Assembly: GCA_005239675.1 (NCBI GenBank)
Contig: SBBO01000014.1
Span: 1-53,054 of the forward strand
Origin: Planctomycetales bacterium
Lineage (GTDB): Bacteria; Omnitrophota; Gorgyraeia; Zapsychrales; Zapsychraceae
DNA: 53,054 nt
Direction: 5' to 3'
Below are positions 24,998 through 34,383 of this stretch, piece after piece. The notes beneath the pieces were generated by a model. That model was not told the DNA's origin. It ran no database searches and saw only the letters and a list, made by a program, of their open reading frames with translations. Every line of letters starts with the position of its first letter. The first letter of the stretch is position 1. The translations under genes and the position numbers were made by a program.

Positions 24998-25651
24998 ATG
25001 AATCTATCTATATATTTTGTTTTTGTCTTTTGTTTTGTCTCTGTCATCGGTTGTCAGCGTACCCCAGTGAAAAGGGTGTACCGTGAGGTTGTTATCGATG
25101 CGCCGCAACGAGCATCTTCTTTGGTTCCTCACGACGATATCCACGCCTTCTTACAAGAAGGTATGCCCATGGCAAAAGAACGCCTTGTTGCCCATCCCTT
25201 TTTGTCATGGACCACGCCCGAGGGCTGGCAGGAAAGTCCGGGAGGCGGTATGCGCCTGGTTAGTTTTGCGGCCATGGATAAGGACAATCCTATGGAATGC
25301 ACCATTATCTCGCTGAGCGGCCAGGCCGGCGGACTCACGTCGAACGTGGCGCGTTGGATGGGGCAAGTCAATATTGTTGTGCCAGACACGGTTCACCTGG
25401 AACAATTTCTCAGCGCGCAAAGGCAGGTTAGCACCCAAGACGGTTTTGCGGCGACTATTGTTGACCTCACGCAGCTGCAATCCGTAGAAGACCTACGTAG
25501 TCCCTCTATGATAGCGACAGTTGTTGCCCTGCCGGAGGTAAGCGTATTCGTCAAGATGACGGGCAGCCGTGGGGCCCTGCTTAAGAATAAAGACAAGTTT
25601 GTGGCATTGTGTGAATCTTTAAAGCTAAATGATGATGACCACGATTCATAA
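24998..25651 (+). CDS. Lipoprotein upstream of cytochrome c biogenesis genes
   Basis: This 217-aa protein has a lipoprotein signal: a hydrophobic stretch of about 18 residues ending in VIGC, with Cys at about residue 19. The mature part holds a domain with WTTPEGWQESPGGGMRLVSF and an alpha/beta ending VSVFVKMTGSRGALLKNKDKFVALCESL. This pattern (TP.GW, then MTG and a final helix) is common in lipoproteins encoded beside System II cytochrome c genes, but I know no assigned function. Its end overlaps resB by 23 nt, so they are co-translated. A role in delivering heme or in cytochrome maturation is inferred from position only. Confidence 0.72.
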   Translation: MNLSIYFVFVFCFVSVIGCQRTPVKRVYREVVIDAPQRASSLVPHDDIHAFLQEGMPMAKERLVAHPFLSWTTPEGWQESPGGGMRLVSFAAMDKDNPMECTIISLSGQAGGLTSNVARWMGQVNIVVPDTVHLEQFLSAQRQVSTQDGFAATIVDLTQLQSVEDLRSPSMIATVVALPEVSVFVKMTGSRGALLKNKDKFVALCESLKLNDDDHDS

Positions 25652-26783
25652 AAGACTGCAGAGGAATCCCGCAATCAAATTCTGCGCATCGCTTAAGATC
25701 ACATTGACGTGTCTTACGCTACTTTTTATCCTTACGTTCTGGGGTACTATTGATCAAGTCTATAATGGGTTATATCTGTCCCAAGAGCGATTTTTTCACT
25801 CTTTTTTCTTTACGTTTGCTGGATTTATCCCTTTTCCCGGCACACAGCTGGTCCTTTGGGTTTTATTTATTAATCTTATATGTGTGGCGTTGGTGCGTTT
25901 CGTGTATGCATGGGATCATCTCGGAATTACCATCATTCATGCCGGACTTCTATTATTTTTCGTGGCTGCCTATATCACTTTCCATAATACCAAAGAGTCG
26001 CAATTGACCCTGATGGAAAAAGAAGGGTCCAATGTATCGAGCGCCTATCATGATTGGGAAGTGGCGCTCTGGAAAGAAGATGGCGGTGTGAAAGATGTCT
26101 ATGCCTATGACACGCGGGGCCTACGTTCAGGAGAGAAATTAGATTTTTCTGACTATGACCTGGAGCTCACGGTCAATCATTATTATCCACATAGCGAAGC
26201 GTACTCCGGTGGGACTGGTGGCATATTAAATGCCTCCGGTATTCAGGCCCTGCAACCAGCGCCACGGCAACAGGCACCAGAGAAAAATTTCCCTGGGTTG
26301 GTGGCAACGCTAGCTGGCCTTGGCCCTGTCCTTTTGTACGGCGGCGAAGACAAGCCTTTAAAGATTACCCACCAGTCTCAAGATTATTTTCTGCAGCTAC
26401 GCCGAAAGCATTCCCCAATGCCTTTTTTGCTGCGGCTTAAGGATTTTAAGGTTGAGTGGCATCCCCATACCCAGGTCGCGCGCAGTTATCAAAGTCTGGT
26501 GGACGTTATTGTGCCGGATGGCTCCCTACAAGGTCCTTTGGGGCCTTTCAGGCTAAGCGGTTCGCGGGAGGTCCTTATATCGATGAACAAGCCCCTAAGA
26601 TATAAAGATTTCACCTTGTACCAGGCCTCTTACGCTATCGATCAATGGGGAAGGGAATCCTCGACTTTGGCGGTTGTAAAGAATTCTGGACGCTTGCTGC
26701 CGTACCTCGCCAGCTTTACGACCGTCATTGGTTTGGTATTACATTTTTTGCTGATGGTCTTTAAGGCAAAATTAAAACATTGA
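25629..26783 (+). CDS. resB: ResB-like cytochrome c biogenesis protein
   Basis: ResB/Ccs1 (384 aa) works with CcsA to move heme and attach it to apocytochrome c outside the membrane (System II). It has three N-terminal membrane segments (about 22-40, 60-85 and 95-118), a large external domain with the HSFFFTFAGFIPFPG loop, and a C-terminal segment (about 350-378). KPLRYKDFTLYQASY is typical of the family's end region. Three consecutive ATG codons (25629-25637) open the frame. The stop overlaps or abuts ccsA. Confidence 0.88.
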   Translation: MMMTTIHKRLQRNPAIKFCASLKITLTCLTLLFILTFWGTIDQVYNGLYLSQERFFHSFFFTFAGFIPFPGTQLVLWVLFINLICVALVRFVYAWDHLGITIIHAGLLLFFVAAYITFHNTKESQLTLMEKEGSNVSSAYHDWEVALWKEDGGVKDVYAYDTRGLRSGEKLDFSDYDLELTVNHYYPHSEAYSGGTGGILNASGIQALQPAPRQQAPEKNFPGLVATLAGLGPVLLYGGEDKPLKITHQSQDYFLQLRRKHSPMPFLLRLKDFKVEWHPHTQVARSYQSLVDVIVPDGSLQGPLGPFRLSGSREVLISMNKPLRYKDFTLYQASYAIDQWGRESSTLAVVKNSGRLLPYLASFTTVIGLVLHFLLMVFKAKLKH

Positions 26784-26800
26784 AGACCTGGCATCCTGTT

Positions 26801-28726
26801 ATGCGCAAAAAAATGATAATAGTTGTTTGTCTCTTGACGTTAGGCTGCCCGCTTTGTTTCGCTAAGCCTATCTGTCCGTTGGGGGGTCCTGTGACCCAAC
26901 CCCGTAAGGTCAGCTCTTTAGATCAGTTTGGTGCCATCGCTATCCTTTCTGATGGACGTGTTAAACCTGTGGATACCTATGCCAGGACTCTTTTGTTGCA
27001 GTTATCAGGAAAGACATCATTGAATAAGGAGTCAGCGGTGGCATGGCTGGCGAGACTTCTTTTTGCTCCCGCGACCACCTTTAACGATAAAGTTTTTATT
27101 ATCAATAATCCTGAAACGGCCTTTGCCTTAGGCGTTACACCAGATCCCAAGAGGCGTTACAGTTTCACCCAGTTAAGGACGGGATTCGCCAAACTTGCGG
27201 AGCTTGCCCGCTTGGCCGATAAAATTGATGCTAAAAAACGAAGCGCAGTTGAAGAGGAGGTCATCCGCGTCTATCATAATTGCCTTTTATATGACCGGCA
27301 TACAAGGGTATTTTATTTTGCGCTTCCTTCCGCGGAATTCCAGATTGCGGATACCGACATTGTCAAGGCGCTCGATCTACCGCCCCAACAAACCTTATTT
27401 AGTTTTTATGATTTGGCATCTCGCGCTGACCTGCTCAGACAGCAAACCAAATCTTTGGAGCTGAATCGGCCGGAGGATTGGTCGTTCAAGGAAAAAGAGC
27501 TATTTCGACTAATGAATAATTTATATCATTGGTCGATTTCTTATCGTGATCTTCCTTTTCAGATTATCCCAGCTCCTCTGGCATTCTCAGAGCAGTGGTT
27601 GAGTCCCATGGACGCTATTAGCCGCGCCTTTGCGGACCCCCAGGTCCGAGAGGAAATTGCGCTTGTGCGCACCATGGTCGTGTCGTATTGGAATGGAGAA
27701 GAGATGCTCTTTGATTTTGCCATTAGGTCTTTTTCCAATTCCATTATTAACCGTGTGGCAGGTGCAATGAGAAGAAATATCAGTACCATCCCTTTTGAAT
27801 TGTTCTATAATCAGGCGAACCTATTTGGGTGGGCGAGAGTACTATATGCTATGGCCTTAGGTATATTTTTGTTTTCATTTCTTGCAGCGCGCCAGAAGAG
27901 GCTACGTCCAGTCGCGCTTGCCCTGATCGTTGCGGGACTTTTTTATCATGTAGTGGCCATCGCGCTACGTATCATTATTATGGGCCGGCCACCGGTAAGC
28001 AATTTGTACGAGACGTTTATTTTTGTGGGGATGGTGACGGTCTTAGCCGGGATCACCATTGAGCTCGTTAATAGGCGTTGGGTGGGGATTAGTGTTGCTG
28101 GCGTATGCGGGTTTGTTTTTCTCACCATTGCCGGAAAATTCGCCGCTGAAGGTGACACCTTACGGATGTTGGTGGCGGTCTTAAACTCGAATTTCTGGCT
28201 GGGGACCCATGTCTTGTCTATCACGGCTGGTTATTCCGGTGTGTGCGTGGCCGGCCTTGTTGGACATCTTTATATCTTGCAGTGCATTCGATATCCGAAA
28301 GATAAGATCGCCCTAAAATCGACTTATCATAATATGATCGGTGCCTTGGGATTTGGGCTCATCATGAGCTTTTTGGGGACCACCCTTGGCGGGATATGGG
28401 CAGACCAGTCGTGGGGACGATTCTGGGGTTGGGACCCAAAGGAAAACGGCGCCCTCTTGATAATCCTTTGGTGTGCGATTATTTTTCATGCCCGGATAGG
28501 ACGCTTTATTGGACCCTTGGGGGTGGCGGTGGGGAGCGTCTTGGGGATTGTTGTTGTCATGTGGGCATGGTTTGGCGTGAATTTATTGAGCGTGGGATTG
28601 CATTCGTACGGTTTTACCTCCGGGGTTGCGACTGGGCTAATGATGTATGTCGCAGGAGAAGTTCTCTTTTTAACTATCGGTGTTTCTATCGCACGCAGAA
28701 ATAATATTAAGCTAAGTCAGAGTTGA
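26801..28726 (+). CDS. ccsA: CcsA/ResC-like cytochrome c assembly protein with long N-terminal domain
   Basis: The 641-aa protein has a signal-like N terminus, then about 320 residues of extracytoplasmic domain. The C-terminal half is a membrane core containing the heme-handling tryptophan-rich motif WGRFWGWDPKENGALL and flanking histidines (FYHVVAIALR, GTHVLSITAGY, VGLHSYGF). It therefore pairs with the preceding resB as heme exporter and ligase. The N-terminal extension makes it about twice the size of typical CcsA, as in some Bacteroidetes-type System II proteins. A TTG at 26780 (TTGA overlap with resB) is an alternative start adding seven residues. Confidence 0.87.
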   Translation: MRKKMIIVVCLLTLGCPLCFAKPICPLGGPVTQPRKVSSLDQFGAIAILSDGRVKPVDTYARTLLLQLSGKTSLNKESAVAWLARLLFAPATTFNDKVFIINNPETAFALGVTPDPKRRYSFTQLRTGFAKLAELARLADKIDAKKRSAVEEEVIRVYHNCLLYDRHTRVFYFALPSAEFQIADTDIVKALDLPPQQTLFSFYDLASRADLLRQQTKSLELNRPEDWSFKEKELFRLMNNLYHWSISYRDLPFQIIPAPLAFSEQWLSPMDAISRAFADPQVREEIALVRTMVVSYWNGEEMLFDFAIRSFSNSIINRVAGAMRRNISTIPFELFYNQANLFGWARVLYAMALGIFLFSFLAARQKRLRPVALALIVAGLFYHVVAIALRIIIMGRPPVSNLYETFIFVGMVTVLAGITIELVNRRWVGISVAGVCGFVFLTIAGKFAAEGDTLRMLVAVLNSNFWLGTHVLSITAGYSGVCVAGLVGHLYILQCIRYPKDKIALKSTYHNMIGALGFGLIMSFLGTTLGGIWADQSWGRFWGWDPKENGALLIILWCAIIFHARIGRFIGPLGVAVGSVLGIVVVMWAWFGVNLLSVGLHSYGFTSGVATGLMMYVAGEVLFLTIGVSIARRNNIKLSQS

Positions 28727-28740
28727 CTACCGAGTTAAAA

Positions 28741-29940
28741 ATGGTCACTGTTCACGAAGCTGAATCTATTATCCTCAAGAACATTGTTTCGCTCCCTGAT
28801 GTGCGTGTCCCTTTGGGCCAGGCCTTCGGCCGGGTCTTGCGCGAAGACGTTATTGCCGACCGGGATTTACCGTCCTTTGACCGCGCCACCATGGATGGTA
28901 TTGCCATCCATGGCATGTCTTTGACCAAAGGTATACGAAGATTTTTTGTAGAAGGCCTGCAAAAGGCGGGTATCTCAGCCCTCTCTTTAAGAAAACGCGA
29001 TGGGTGTCTAGAAATTACAACCGGGGCCATGCTGTCTAAAGGCTGCGATTGTGTGATTCCGCTGGAAGATATTGAGATAAAAGGAAGAATAGCGCATATA
29101 CGCACCGGTTCTCAGGTCAAGCTGTCTTATGTCCATCGCAAAGGTTCTGATGCCCGAAAAGGGACTGTACTCCTTCATGCAGGGTGTCGGCTTTCAACTG
29201 CACAGATTGCTGTGGCCGCTAGTGTAGGGAAGGACAAGGTCTTGGTTGCTCAATTGCCGGATATCGCCATTGTTGGTACCGGTGATGAATTGGTCGAAAT
29301 CGATCGACCAGTCAGGCCATTTCAGATCCGCCGGTCTAATACGTATGCCTTGGCCTGCGGGCTTGTTTTAAATGGTTACCCCAACGTCAGGCGTTTTCAT
29401 ATCCGTGACCATCTCGAAACGTTACGTACGCGCCTGAAGAAGATTTTGGCGCGATACAATGTCGTTATCTTAAGCGGTGGGGTGTCAGCAGGCAAATTGG
29501 ATTTTGTGCCGCAGGTCCTGGAAGAATTAGGAGTCAGGCTTTTATTCCATAAGGTCCGCCAGCGCCCAGGCGGCCCATTTTTGTTTGGTAAGACGACCCA
29601 AGGCAAGCCCATTTTTGGTCTCCCAGGTAATCCGGTTTCAACCCAGATATGCCTGTATCGTTATGTCTTGGCGTATTTGAACAAGGCCGCCAGGTTGCCA
29701 TCCAAGACACGGCATTTTGTTACCTTAAGCCAACCCGTCCAGGTTAAGACGCCATTGACCTGTTTTCTCCCTGTTCAAATCGCATCCACCAAAGACGGTC
29801 GGATCACGGCCGCGCCCATTTTTCTAAAGAACTCCGGTGATTATGTGGCGCTCAGTAAAAGCGACGGCTTTATTGAGCTCTCGGCAGAAACATTTCGCTT
29901 CCGCCAGGGAAGCGCGCATCCATTTTATTCAATGAAGTAG
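28741..29940 (+). CDS. moeA: Molybdopterin molybdenumtransferase
   Basis: MoeA (399 aa) inserts molybdate into adenylated molybdopterin. The N terminus VTVHEAESIIL, PSFDRATMDGIAIHG (usually DNSAMDGYA), ILSGGVSAGKLDF and the phosphate-binding IFGLPGNPVSTQI match the family, followed by the small C-terminal beta domain. The MDG core is kept but the preceding residues differ from the standard DNSA, a mild oddity. A TTG at 28723 overlaps the ccsA stop and is an alternative start. No other molybdenum cofactor gene and no molybdoenzyme is in the window. Confidence 0.9.
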   Translation: MVTVHEAESIILKNIVSLPDVRVPLGQAFGRVLREDVIADRDLPSFDRATMDGIAIHGMSLTKGIRRFFVEGLQKAGISALSLRKRDGCLEITTGAMLSKGCDCVIPLEDIEIKGRIAHIRTGSQVKLSYVHRKGSDARKGTVLLHAGCRLSTAQIAVAASVGKDKVLVAQLPDIAIVGTGDELVEIDRPVRPFQIRRSNTYALACGLVLNGYPNVRRFHIRDHLETLRTRLKKILARYNVVILSGGVSAGKLDFVPQVLEELGVRLLFHKVRQRPGGPFLFGKTTQGKPIFGLPGNPVSTQICLYRYVLAYLNKAARLPSKTRHFVTLSQPVQVKTPLTCFLPVQIASTKDGRITAAPIFLKNSGDYVALSKSDGFIELSAETFRFRQGSAHPFYSMK

Positions 29941-30027
29941 TAACGATGACGGATATTGCTAAAAATTATTAAAAGGTACTGATCATCAGGTATTGTTGGG
30001 GAAGATAAAAGAATTATTGGAGGGCCA

Positions 30028-30093
30028 ATGATGGTAGAGAAGGTAAATAAGTTGTTATGCCTTGGCTTTTTATTGTCGCGACATAATGGATAG
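30028..30093 (+). CDS. Possible 21-aa leader peptide before gspE
   Basis: GGAGGG (30019-30024) precedes ATG ATG at 30028/30031. The frame runs 21 codons to TAG at 30091, 9 bases before the gspE start. The peptide is basic then hydrophobic (KLLCLGFLLS). The good ribosome binding site is the only positive evidence; it may be chance. Confidence 0.25.
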   Translation: MMVEKVNKLLCLGFLLSRHNG

Positions 30094-30101
30094 GAAAAAA
30101 G

Positions 30102-31793
30102 ATGGGGGAGTTATCCAGGTTTCCCTTGGGAACATTGTTGATTGAAAAAGGGATTATTACGCCCGAGCAATTAGATGTTGCCCTCAAACGGCAAGAGGAA
30201 AAGGGCGGATTATTGGGGGCGATTCTCTTGCAATTGGGTTTTGTGGATGAAGAAACGGTCTTTCTTCCCATCATCGCTGGTCAGCTAGGAATCGATTTTA
30301 TCCGTTTAAAAGACCTAATTATCCCCCCTGAAGTTATCCAAATCATTCCCGCAAAATTCGCCAGTCACTACAAGATCATGCCGGTAAGACGAGCGGGGGA
30401 CACCCTGATCGTGGCCACGACCAAGCCTTTGGACGTTCAGATCTTTGATGAGCTCGGCCTCGTCGTCTTTAGTAAGCTTAATCTCGTCTTGTCTAGTGAA
30501 AAGGATATCCTGGAGGCCATTCGCCGTTATTATGGCGTGGGTGCCGAGACTATAGAGCAGATGATGGGGACAGTCCAGCCATTAGCATCGCTCGAGCCGG
30601 AGGTCTCCAACATCGAGGTAATCGATGCCGAGGCCTCCATCAGTAAGTTTTTGAATCAAATCCTCTTAGAGGCCTACAAGGATCGTGCGACCGATGTCCA
30701 CATCGAACCGTTTGAAGATGAGTTACGGGTCCGTTACCGCGTTGATGGCGTTCTCTGCGATGCCCGCGTCCCCAAAGACATCAAACACTTCAAGGATTCG
30801 ATTGCCTCGCGGATCAAGGTGCTTTCTAATCTTGATATTGCTGAAAAACGGATTCCCCAGGACGGACGTTTCAAGGTCCGCGTAGGAGAAACGGACCTGA
30901 ACCTACGTGTTTCTTTTCTGCCCACCCCCTATGGCGAGAGTGTCGTTTTAAGAATTTTGAACGCGGCCCGGTTATACAGTCTCGCAGAGCTAGGACTTTC
31001 ATTGGAAGAAATGGCAATCCTGGAGGTCCTTATTAAAAAGCCTCACGGGATCATTTTTATTACAGGGCCGACGGGAAGCGGGAAAACGACGACCCTGTAT
31101 TCCTGTCTTTCCAAAATCAATACCGGGAAAAGAAAGATCGTCACCATCGAAGACCCTATCGAATATCAGTTGAAAGGCATTACCCAGATCCAGATTCATC
31201 CAGCCGTGGGGCTTACCTTCGCTAGCGGTCTACGTTCTATGTTACGCCACGACCCGGATGTGATGATGGTCGGTGAGGTTCGGGACATGGAGACGGCGGA
31301 AATTGCCATTCAGGTCGCTTTAACTGGGCATCTTATTTTTTCGACATTGCATACTAATGACGCCGCTAGCGGCGTTACCAGGCTTCTGGATATGAGGGTG
31401 GAACCATATTTGATTACCAGTACCGTTGAATGTTTCATTGCTCAGAGATTGGTACGTACCGTGTGTCTTAAATGTCGTCAGCCGGCTAAGATATCCCAGG
31501 ATATGGTACGCGAGTTTGCACAAGAAGTAAGTATTGAGGCAGAGATGAACATCTATGAAAGCAGGGGGTGTGAGACCTGCGGATTTACCGGTTATAGTGG
31601 CCGGCAGGCCATTTATGAATTTCTTGTCTGCAACGAGGAAATCCGTCAACTCGTGATGGAACGAGCGGCTGCCAGCCAAATCAGGGAAAAAGCCATGGAA
31701 CACGGCATGAAGACCTTACGCCAGGCTGGTTGGGAGAAAGTCCAAAAAGGCTTAACCACCCCTCAAGAAGTTATTCGGGTAACCCAAGAATAA
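30102..31793 (+). CDS. gspE: Type II secretion ATPase GspE
   Basis: GspE (563 aa) is the hexameric cytoplasmic ATPase that powers pseudopilus assembly. An N-terminal MshEN-type domain (FPLGTLLIEKGIITPEQLD) is followed by the ATPase core: Walker A GPTGSGKTTT near 322, VTIEDPIEY, Walker B-like GEVRDMETAEIA and the His box HLIFSTLHTNDA. A four-cysteine zinc site (CLKC near 453 and CETC near 488) marks the GspE/PilB group. AGGA (30092-30095) lies 6 nt before the ATG. It opens the type II secretion locus that runs to 41.3 kb. Confidence 0.93.
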   Translation: MGELSRFPLGTLLIEKGIITPEQLDVALKRQEEKGGLLGAILLQLGFVDEETVFLPIIAGQLGIDFIRLKDLIIPPEVIQIIPAKFASHYKIMPVRRAGDTLIVATTKPLDVQIFDELGLVVFSKLNLVLSSEKDILEAIRRYYGVGAETIEQMMGTVQPLASLEPEVSNIEVIDAEASISKFLNQILLEAYKDRATDVHIEPFEDELRVRYRVDGVLCDARVPKDIKHFKDSIASRIKVLSNLDIAEKRIPQDGRFKVRVGETDLNLRVSFLPTPYGESVVLRILNAARLYSLAELGLSLEEMAILEVLIKKPHGIIFITGPTGSGKTTTLYSCLSKINTGKRKIVTIEDPIEYQLKGITQIQIHPAVGLTFASGLRSMLRHDPDVMMVGEVRDMETAEIAIQVALTGHLIFSTLHTNDAASGVTRLLDMRVEPYLITSTVECFIAQRLVRTVCLKCRQPAKISQDMVREFAQEVSIEAEMNIYESRGCETCGFTGYSGRQAIYEFLVCNEEIRQLVMERAAASQIREKAMEHGMKTLRQAGWEKVQKGLTTPQEVIRVTQE

Positions 31794-31805
31794 TAAGGGT
31801 TGGCC

Positions 31806-33050
31806 ATGACCAAGTTTGTCTACAAAGCAAAACGCGGCCCTGATAAAATTGTGGATGGTTTTATAGAGGCACCAACTTTCACGATCGCCATCCGAAAGGT
31901 CATGGCGATGGGGCTCATGCCACTCGAGGTGACACAGACCGCAGCGCCCTTTTTAAAACAGGAAGTCGTGCCGCGAACTTCTCTGAGTATTAAGCAGTGG
32001 TTCATGCCATCCCGCAGGCTTCCCCATCAGGAGGTTGTTTTTTTTATGCGGCAGATGAATGATCTGGTAGAGGCCTCTGTTCCGGTCCTGCGGTCTTTAC
32101 GGATCGTGGGACGCCAGGCCCGTCATCCATTGTTGAACACGATCGTCCAGCAGATGTATCTTTTTGTCCAGAACGGCGGCTCGCTTTCCGATGCGCTGGC
32201 CCAGCATCCATCGGTATTTTCCCCATTCTACGTGAACATGGTCAAGACCGGCGAGGTGGGGGGGCGCCTTCCCATAGTCCTGGCACGGCTCGCTGGACAT
32301 TTGGAGAAAGAACAAGAAACGCGCGAGAAGATATGTTCTAGTCTTGCCTATCCCATCTTGGTATTGGTCGTGGGAATTTTGACGGTCTTTGTCTTATTGA
32401 CGTTCGTTATCCCGCGGCTCTCGGTTATGTTTGAAGATTTGGAACAGGCACTGCCGCTGCCCACCGTTATCTTGATTAACACGAGCGATTTTTTTGCCGG
32501 ATATTGGTGGCTTCTGGTCGGTATTTTTGTTATGATCAAAATCTATGGGAAATGGTGGATGCAATCGCCTCAGGGCTCCAGGACCTGGGCTAATGCACAA
32601 TTGAAGCTGCCGTTCTTTGGGGAGTTTATCCGCATCGTTGAAATGGAGCGATTTATCAGGGCCTTGAGTATGTTGCTGGAAGGCGGGGTGCCGGTGACGA
32701 GCGCATTGAATGCCATTGAGCCCACGATTGAAAACGTCGTCTTACGTCAAGAGATCCAAAAGGTGTCCAAGGCCGTGACCGATGGGATACCGCTTAAAAC
32801 AGCGCTGGGACAATCTGCTTTCTTTCCGGAGACGGTTACCAGTATTGTAGCTGTTGGTGAGGAGTCAGGGCGCCTCGACAAGGCCTTACACAAGATTGCC
32901 GAAACCCTTGAGCGCCAGGCCGATCAGACGGTTAAGATCATGATGTCGCTCTTGGGGCCGATTGTCTTGATCATCATTGTTGCTATCGTTGGTTTTGCCG
33001 TTATTGCGATGCTACTGCCGATATTTAGAATGAATATGTTGATACAATAG
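31806..33050 (+). CDS. gspF: Type II secretion inner-membrane platform protein GspF
   Basis: GspF (414 aa) is the polytopic platform that couples GspE to pseudopilin assembly. It has two copies of the T2SF helical domain (around 70-190 with FFMRQMNDLVEASVPVLRSL, and around 270-390 with RFIRALSMLLEGGVPVTSAL), each followed by membrane segments (about 175-200, 225-250 and 385-410). AAGGG (31795-31799) is 6 nt before ATG 31806; the TTG at 31800 is less likely. It follows gspE after 12 bases. Confidence 0.92.
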   Translation: MTKFVYKAKRGPDKIVDGFIEAPTFTIAIRKVMAMGLMPLEVTQTAAPFLKQEVVPRTSLSIKQWFMPSRRLPHQEVVFFMRQMNDLVEASVPVLRSLRIVGRQARHPLLNTIVQQMYLFVQNGGSLSDALAQHPSVFSPFYVNMVKTGEVGGRLPIVLARLAGHLEKEQETREKICSSLAYPILVLVVGILTVFVLLTFVIPRLSVMFEDLEQALPLPTVILINTSDFFAGYWWLLVGIFVMIKIYGKWWMQSPQGSRTWANAQLKLPFFGEFIRIVEMERFIRALSMLLEGGVPVTSALNAIEPTIENVVLRQEIQKVSKAVTDGIPLKTALGQSAFFPETVTSIVAVGEESGRLDKALHKIAETLERQADQTVKIMMSLLGPIVLIIIVAIVGFAVIAMLLPIFRMNMLIQ

Positions 33051-33076
33051 ATAAACAGGCAAACAAAGATCAGTCG

Positions 33077-33508
33077 ATGACTTTTAAGAATAATAATGCC
33101 TTCACCTTAATTGAAATTATGTTGGTTGTGATCATCATCGGCATCCTGGCAGCGATGGTGATTCCCAATATATCCGGCCGTAGCGAGCAGGCCCGTATTG
33201 CCGCTGCCCGCGCTGATATCGAGGTACATCTTACGACAGCCTTAGATTTGTATGAATTGGATAATGGTCGGTACCCCTCGACCGACCAAGGCCTGCAGGC
33301 CTTGGTGCAGAAAACTTCGACGACACCGGTACCCACAAACTGGCGCGGTCCGTATTTGAAGAAGAAAAGAATTCCTTTGGACCCATGGGGCAGGGAGTAT
33401 CAATATAAGGCGCCGGGTGTTCATAATACAGAGGAATTTGATTTGTTCTCTTTCGGCCCTGACGGCGTCGAAGGCAAGGATGATACCACCAACTGGGTTG
33501 CCGACTAA
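33077..33508 (+). CDS. gspG: Major pseudopilin GspG
   Basis: GspG (143 aa) is the main subunit of the type II secretion pseudopilus. A short basic leader precedes the class III signal NNNA|FTLIEIMLVVIIIGILAA with the conserved Glu5. The C-terminal domain has STDQGLQALV, WRGPYLKKKRIPLDPWG and DLFSFGPDG, the calcium-binding region of GspG. The residue before the cleavage site is Ala instead of the almost invariant Gly. Its end overlaps the probable gspH start. Confidence 0.95.
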   Translation: MTFKNNNAFTLIEIMLVVIIIGILAAMVIPNISGRSEQARIAAARADIEVHLTTALDLYELDNGRYPSTDQGLQALVQKTSTTPVPTNWRGPYLKKKRIPLDPWGREYQYKAPGVHNTEEFDLFSFGPDGVEGKDDTTNWVAD

Positions 33509-34001
33509 AGGGAGAAGGGGCCGCCGTAGTGGATTTACCACTATTGAGATGATCCTGGTTGTTGTGTTTGTTTCTATCGTTGCGGGTTTCGCGATCCCTA
33601 ACCTCAAGACCGCTTACATACGCGTTCAGTTAAGACAGACCTGCGAGGACTTGGCGGGTCTTATGCGTTACGCCCAAAGTCAAGCGGTGGTCTGGAATAG
33701 GCGCATGCGGCTCGAATTTAACCCCACCTTTACCCAGTATTGGCTGAGCCGTCAATCACAAGGACTTGACACCGTAGGTGATGAGGCCTTTGAGCGGATT
33801 CCCGGACGTCTGGGCCAGTTGGTGAACATCCCTGTAGAGATCACGATAGCATCGCCAGCTCCTGTCCTTTATTTTTATCCGGATGGCACCATGGACAGAA
33901 ATTACATTGAGCTCTGCCACATCAAAGAATGCCTTCGTGTTTCTACCAAAGAACAGCGGGGTTATGTGCATGTCCTGGAGACCTCTGTCGCGTATCCGTA
34001 A
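33480..34001 (+). CDS. gspH: Minor pseudopilin GspH-like
   Basis: This 173-aa protein has a prepilin leader rich in Arg and Lys ending RRSG|FTTIEMILVVVFVSIVAG, with Glu5 present. The mature part, LRYAQSQAVVWNRRMRLEF and following, matches the GspH/FimT family of minor pseudopilins near the pseudopilus tip. Start is uncertain: ATG 33480 gives an 18-residue leader, TTG 33498 a 12-residue one; ATG 33417 would be far too long. The coding region overlaps gspG and gspI. Confidence 0.82.
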   Translation: MIPPTGLPTKGRRGRRSGFTTIEMILVVVFVSIVAGFAIPNLKTAYIRVQLRQTCEDLAGLMRYAQSQAVVWNRRMRLEFNPTFTQYWLSRQSQGLDTVGDEAFERIPGRLGQLVNIPVEITIASPAPVLYFYPDGTMDRNYIELCHIKECLRVSTKEQRGYVHVLETSVAYP

Positions 34002-34383
34002 TGGCCGCGGCTCAGTTTTGATAGAAATCTTATTATCGGTTGTTATTCTTTCTACGAGTCTCACGTTCATCATTAGGGCCATGGGCTCGAGCGCGATGGC
34101 CCTTGAATATGGCGCGCGGTATACCTTAGGGTTGATCAACTTAGAGAACCAGACGAGCGATATCCTGCGCCGTGGTTTTATCGCCCCTGGGGTACACGAA
34201 GAGAAAGAACTCACTGAGACCAAGCCATCCTATCATTATTCCCTCACAACAACGCCATGGCAGGAAACAAGAGAAGGTGTTAGTCCCATCAGTCAGGTAG
34301 ATATAAAGATTGTCTGGCGATCTGGCAAAAGAGAAGACCAAGTGACCGTTCAGACCCTTTTGCCTTCCCCTAAAGTCCCATGA
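33970..34383 (+). CDS. gspI: Minor pseudopilin GspI-like
   Basis: This 137-aa protein has a basic leader ending NGRG|SVLIEILLSVVILSTSLT. Glu5 is present, but position +1 is Ser rather than Phe. The body (LEYGARYTLGLINLENQTSDILRRG) resembles GspI, which forms the tip complex with GspJ and GspK. ATG 33970 was chosen because GGGG (33958-33961) is then 8 nt away; 33964 is possible. The end overlaps gspJ in an ATGA junction. The family assignment rests partly on gene order. Confidence 0.75.
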   Translation: MSWRPLSRIRNGRGSVLIEILLSVVILSTSLTFIIRAMGSSAMALEYGARYTLGLINLENQTSDILRRGFIAPGVHEEKELTETKPSYHYSLTTTPWQETREGVSPISQVDIKIVWRSGKREDQVTVQTLLPSPKVP

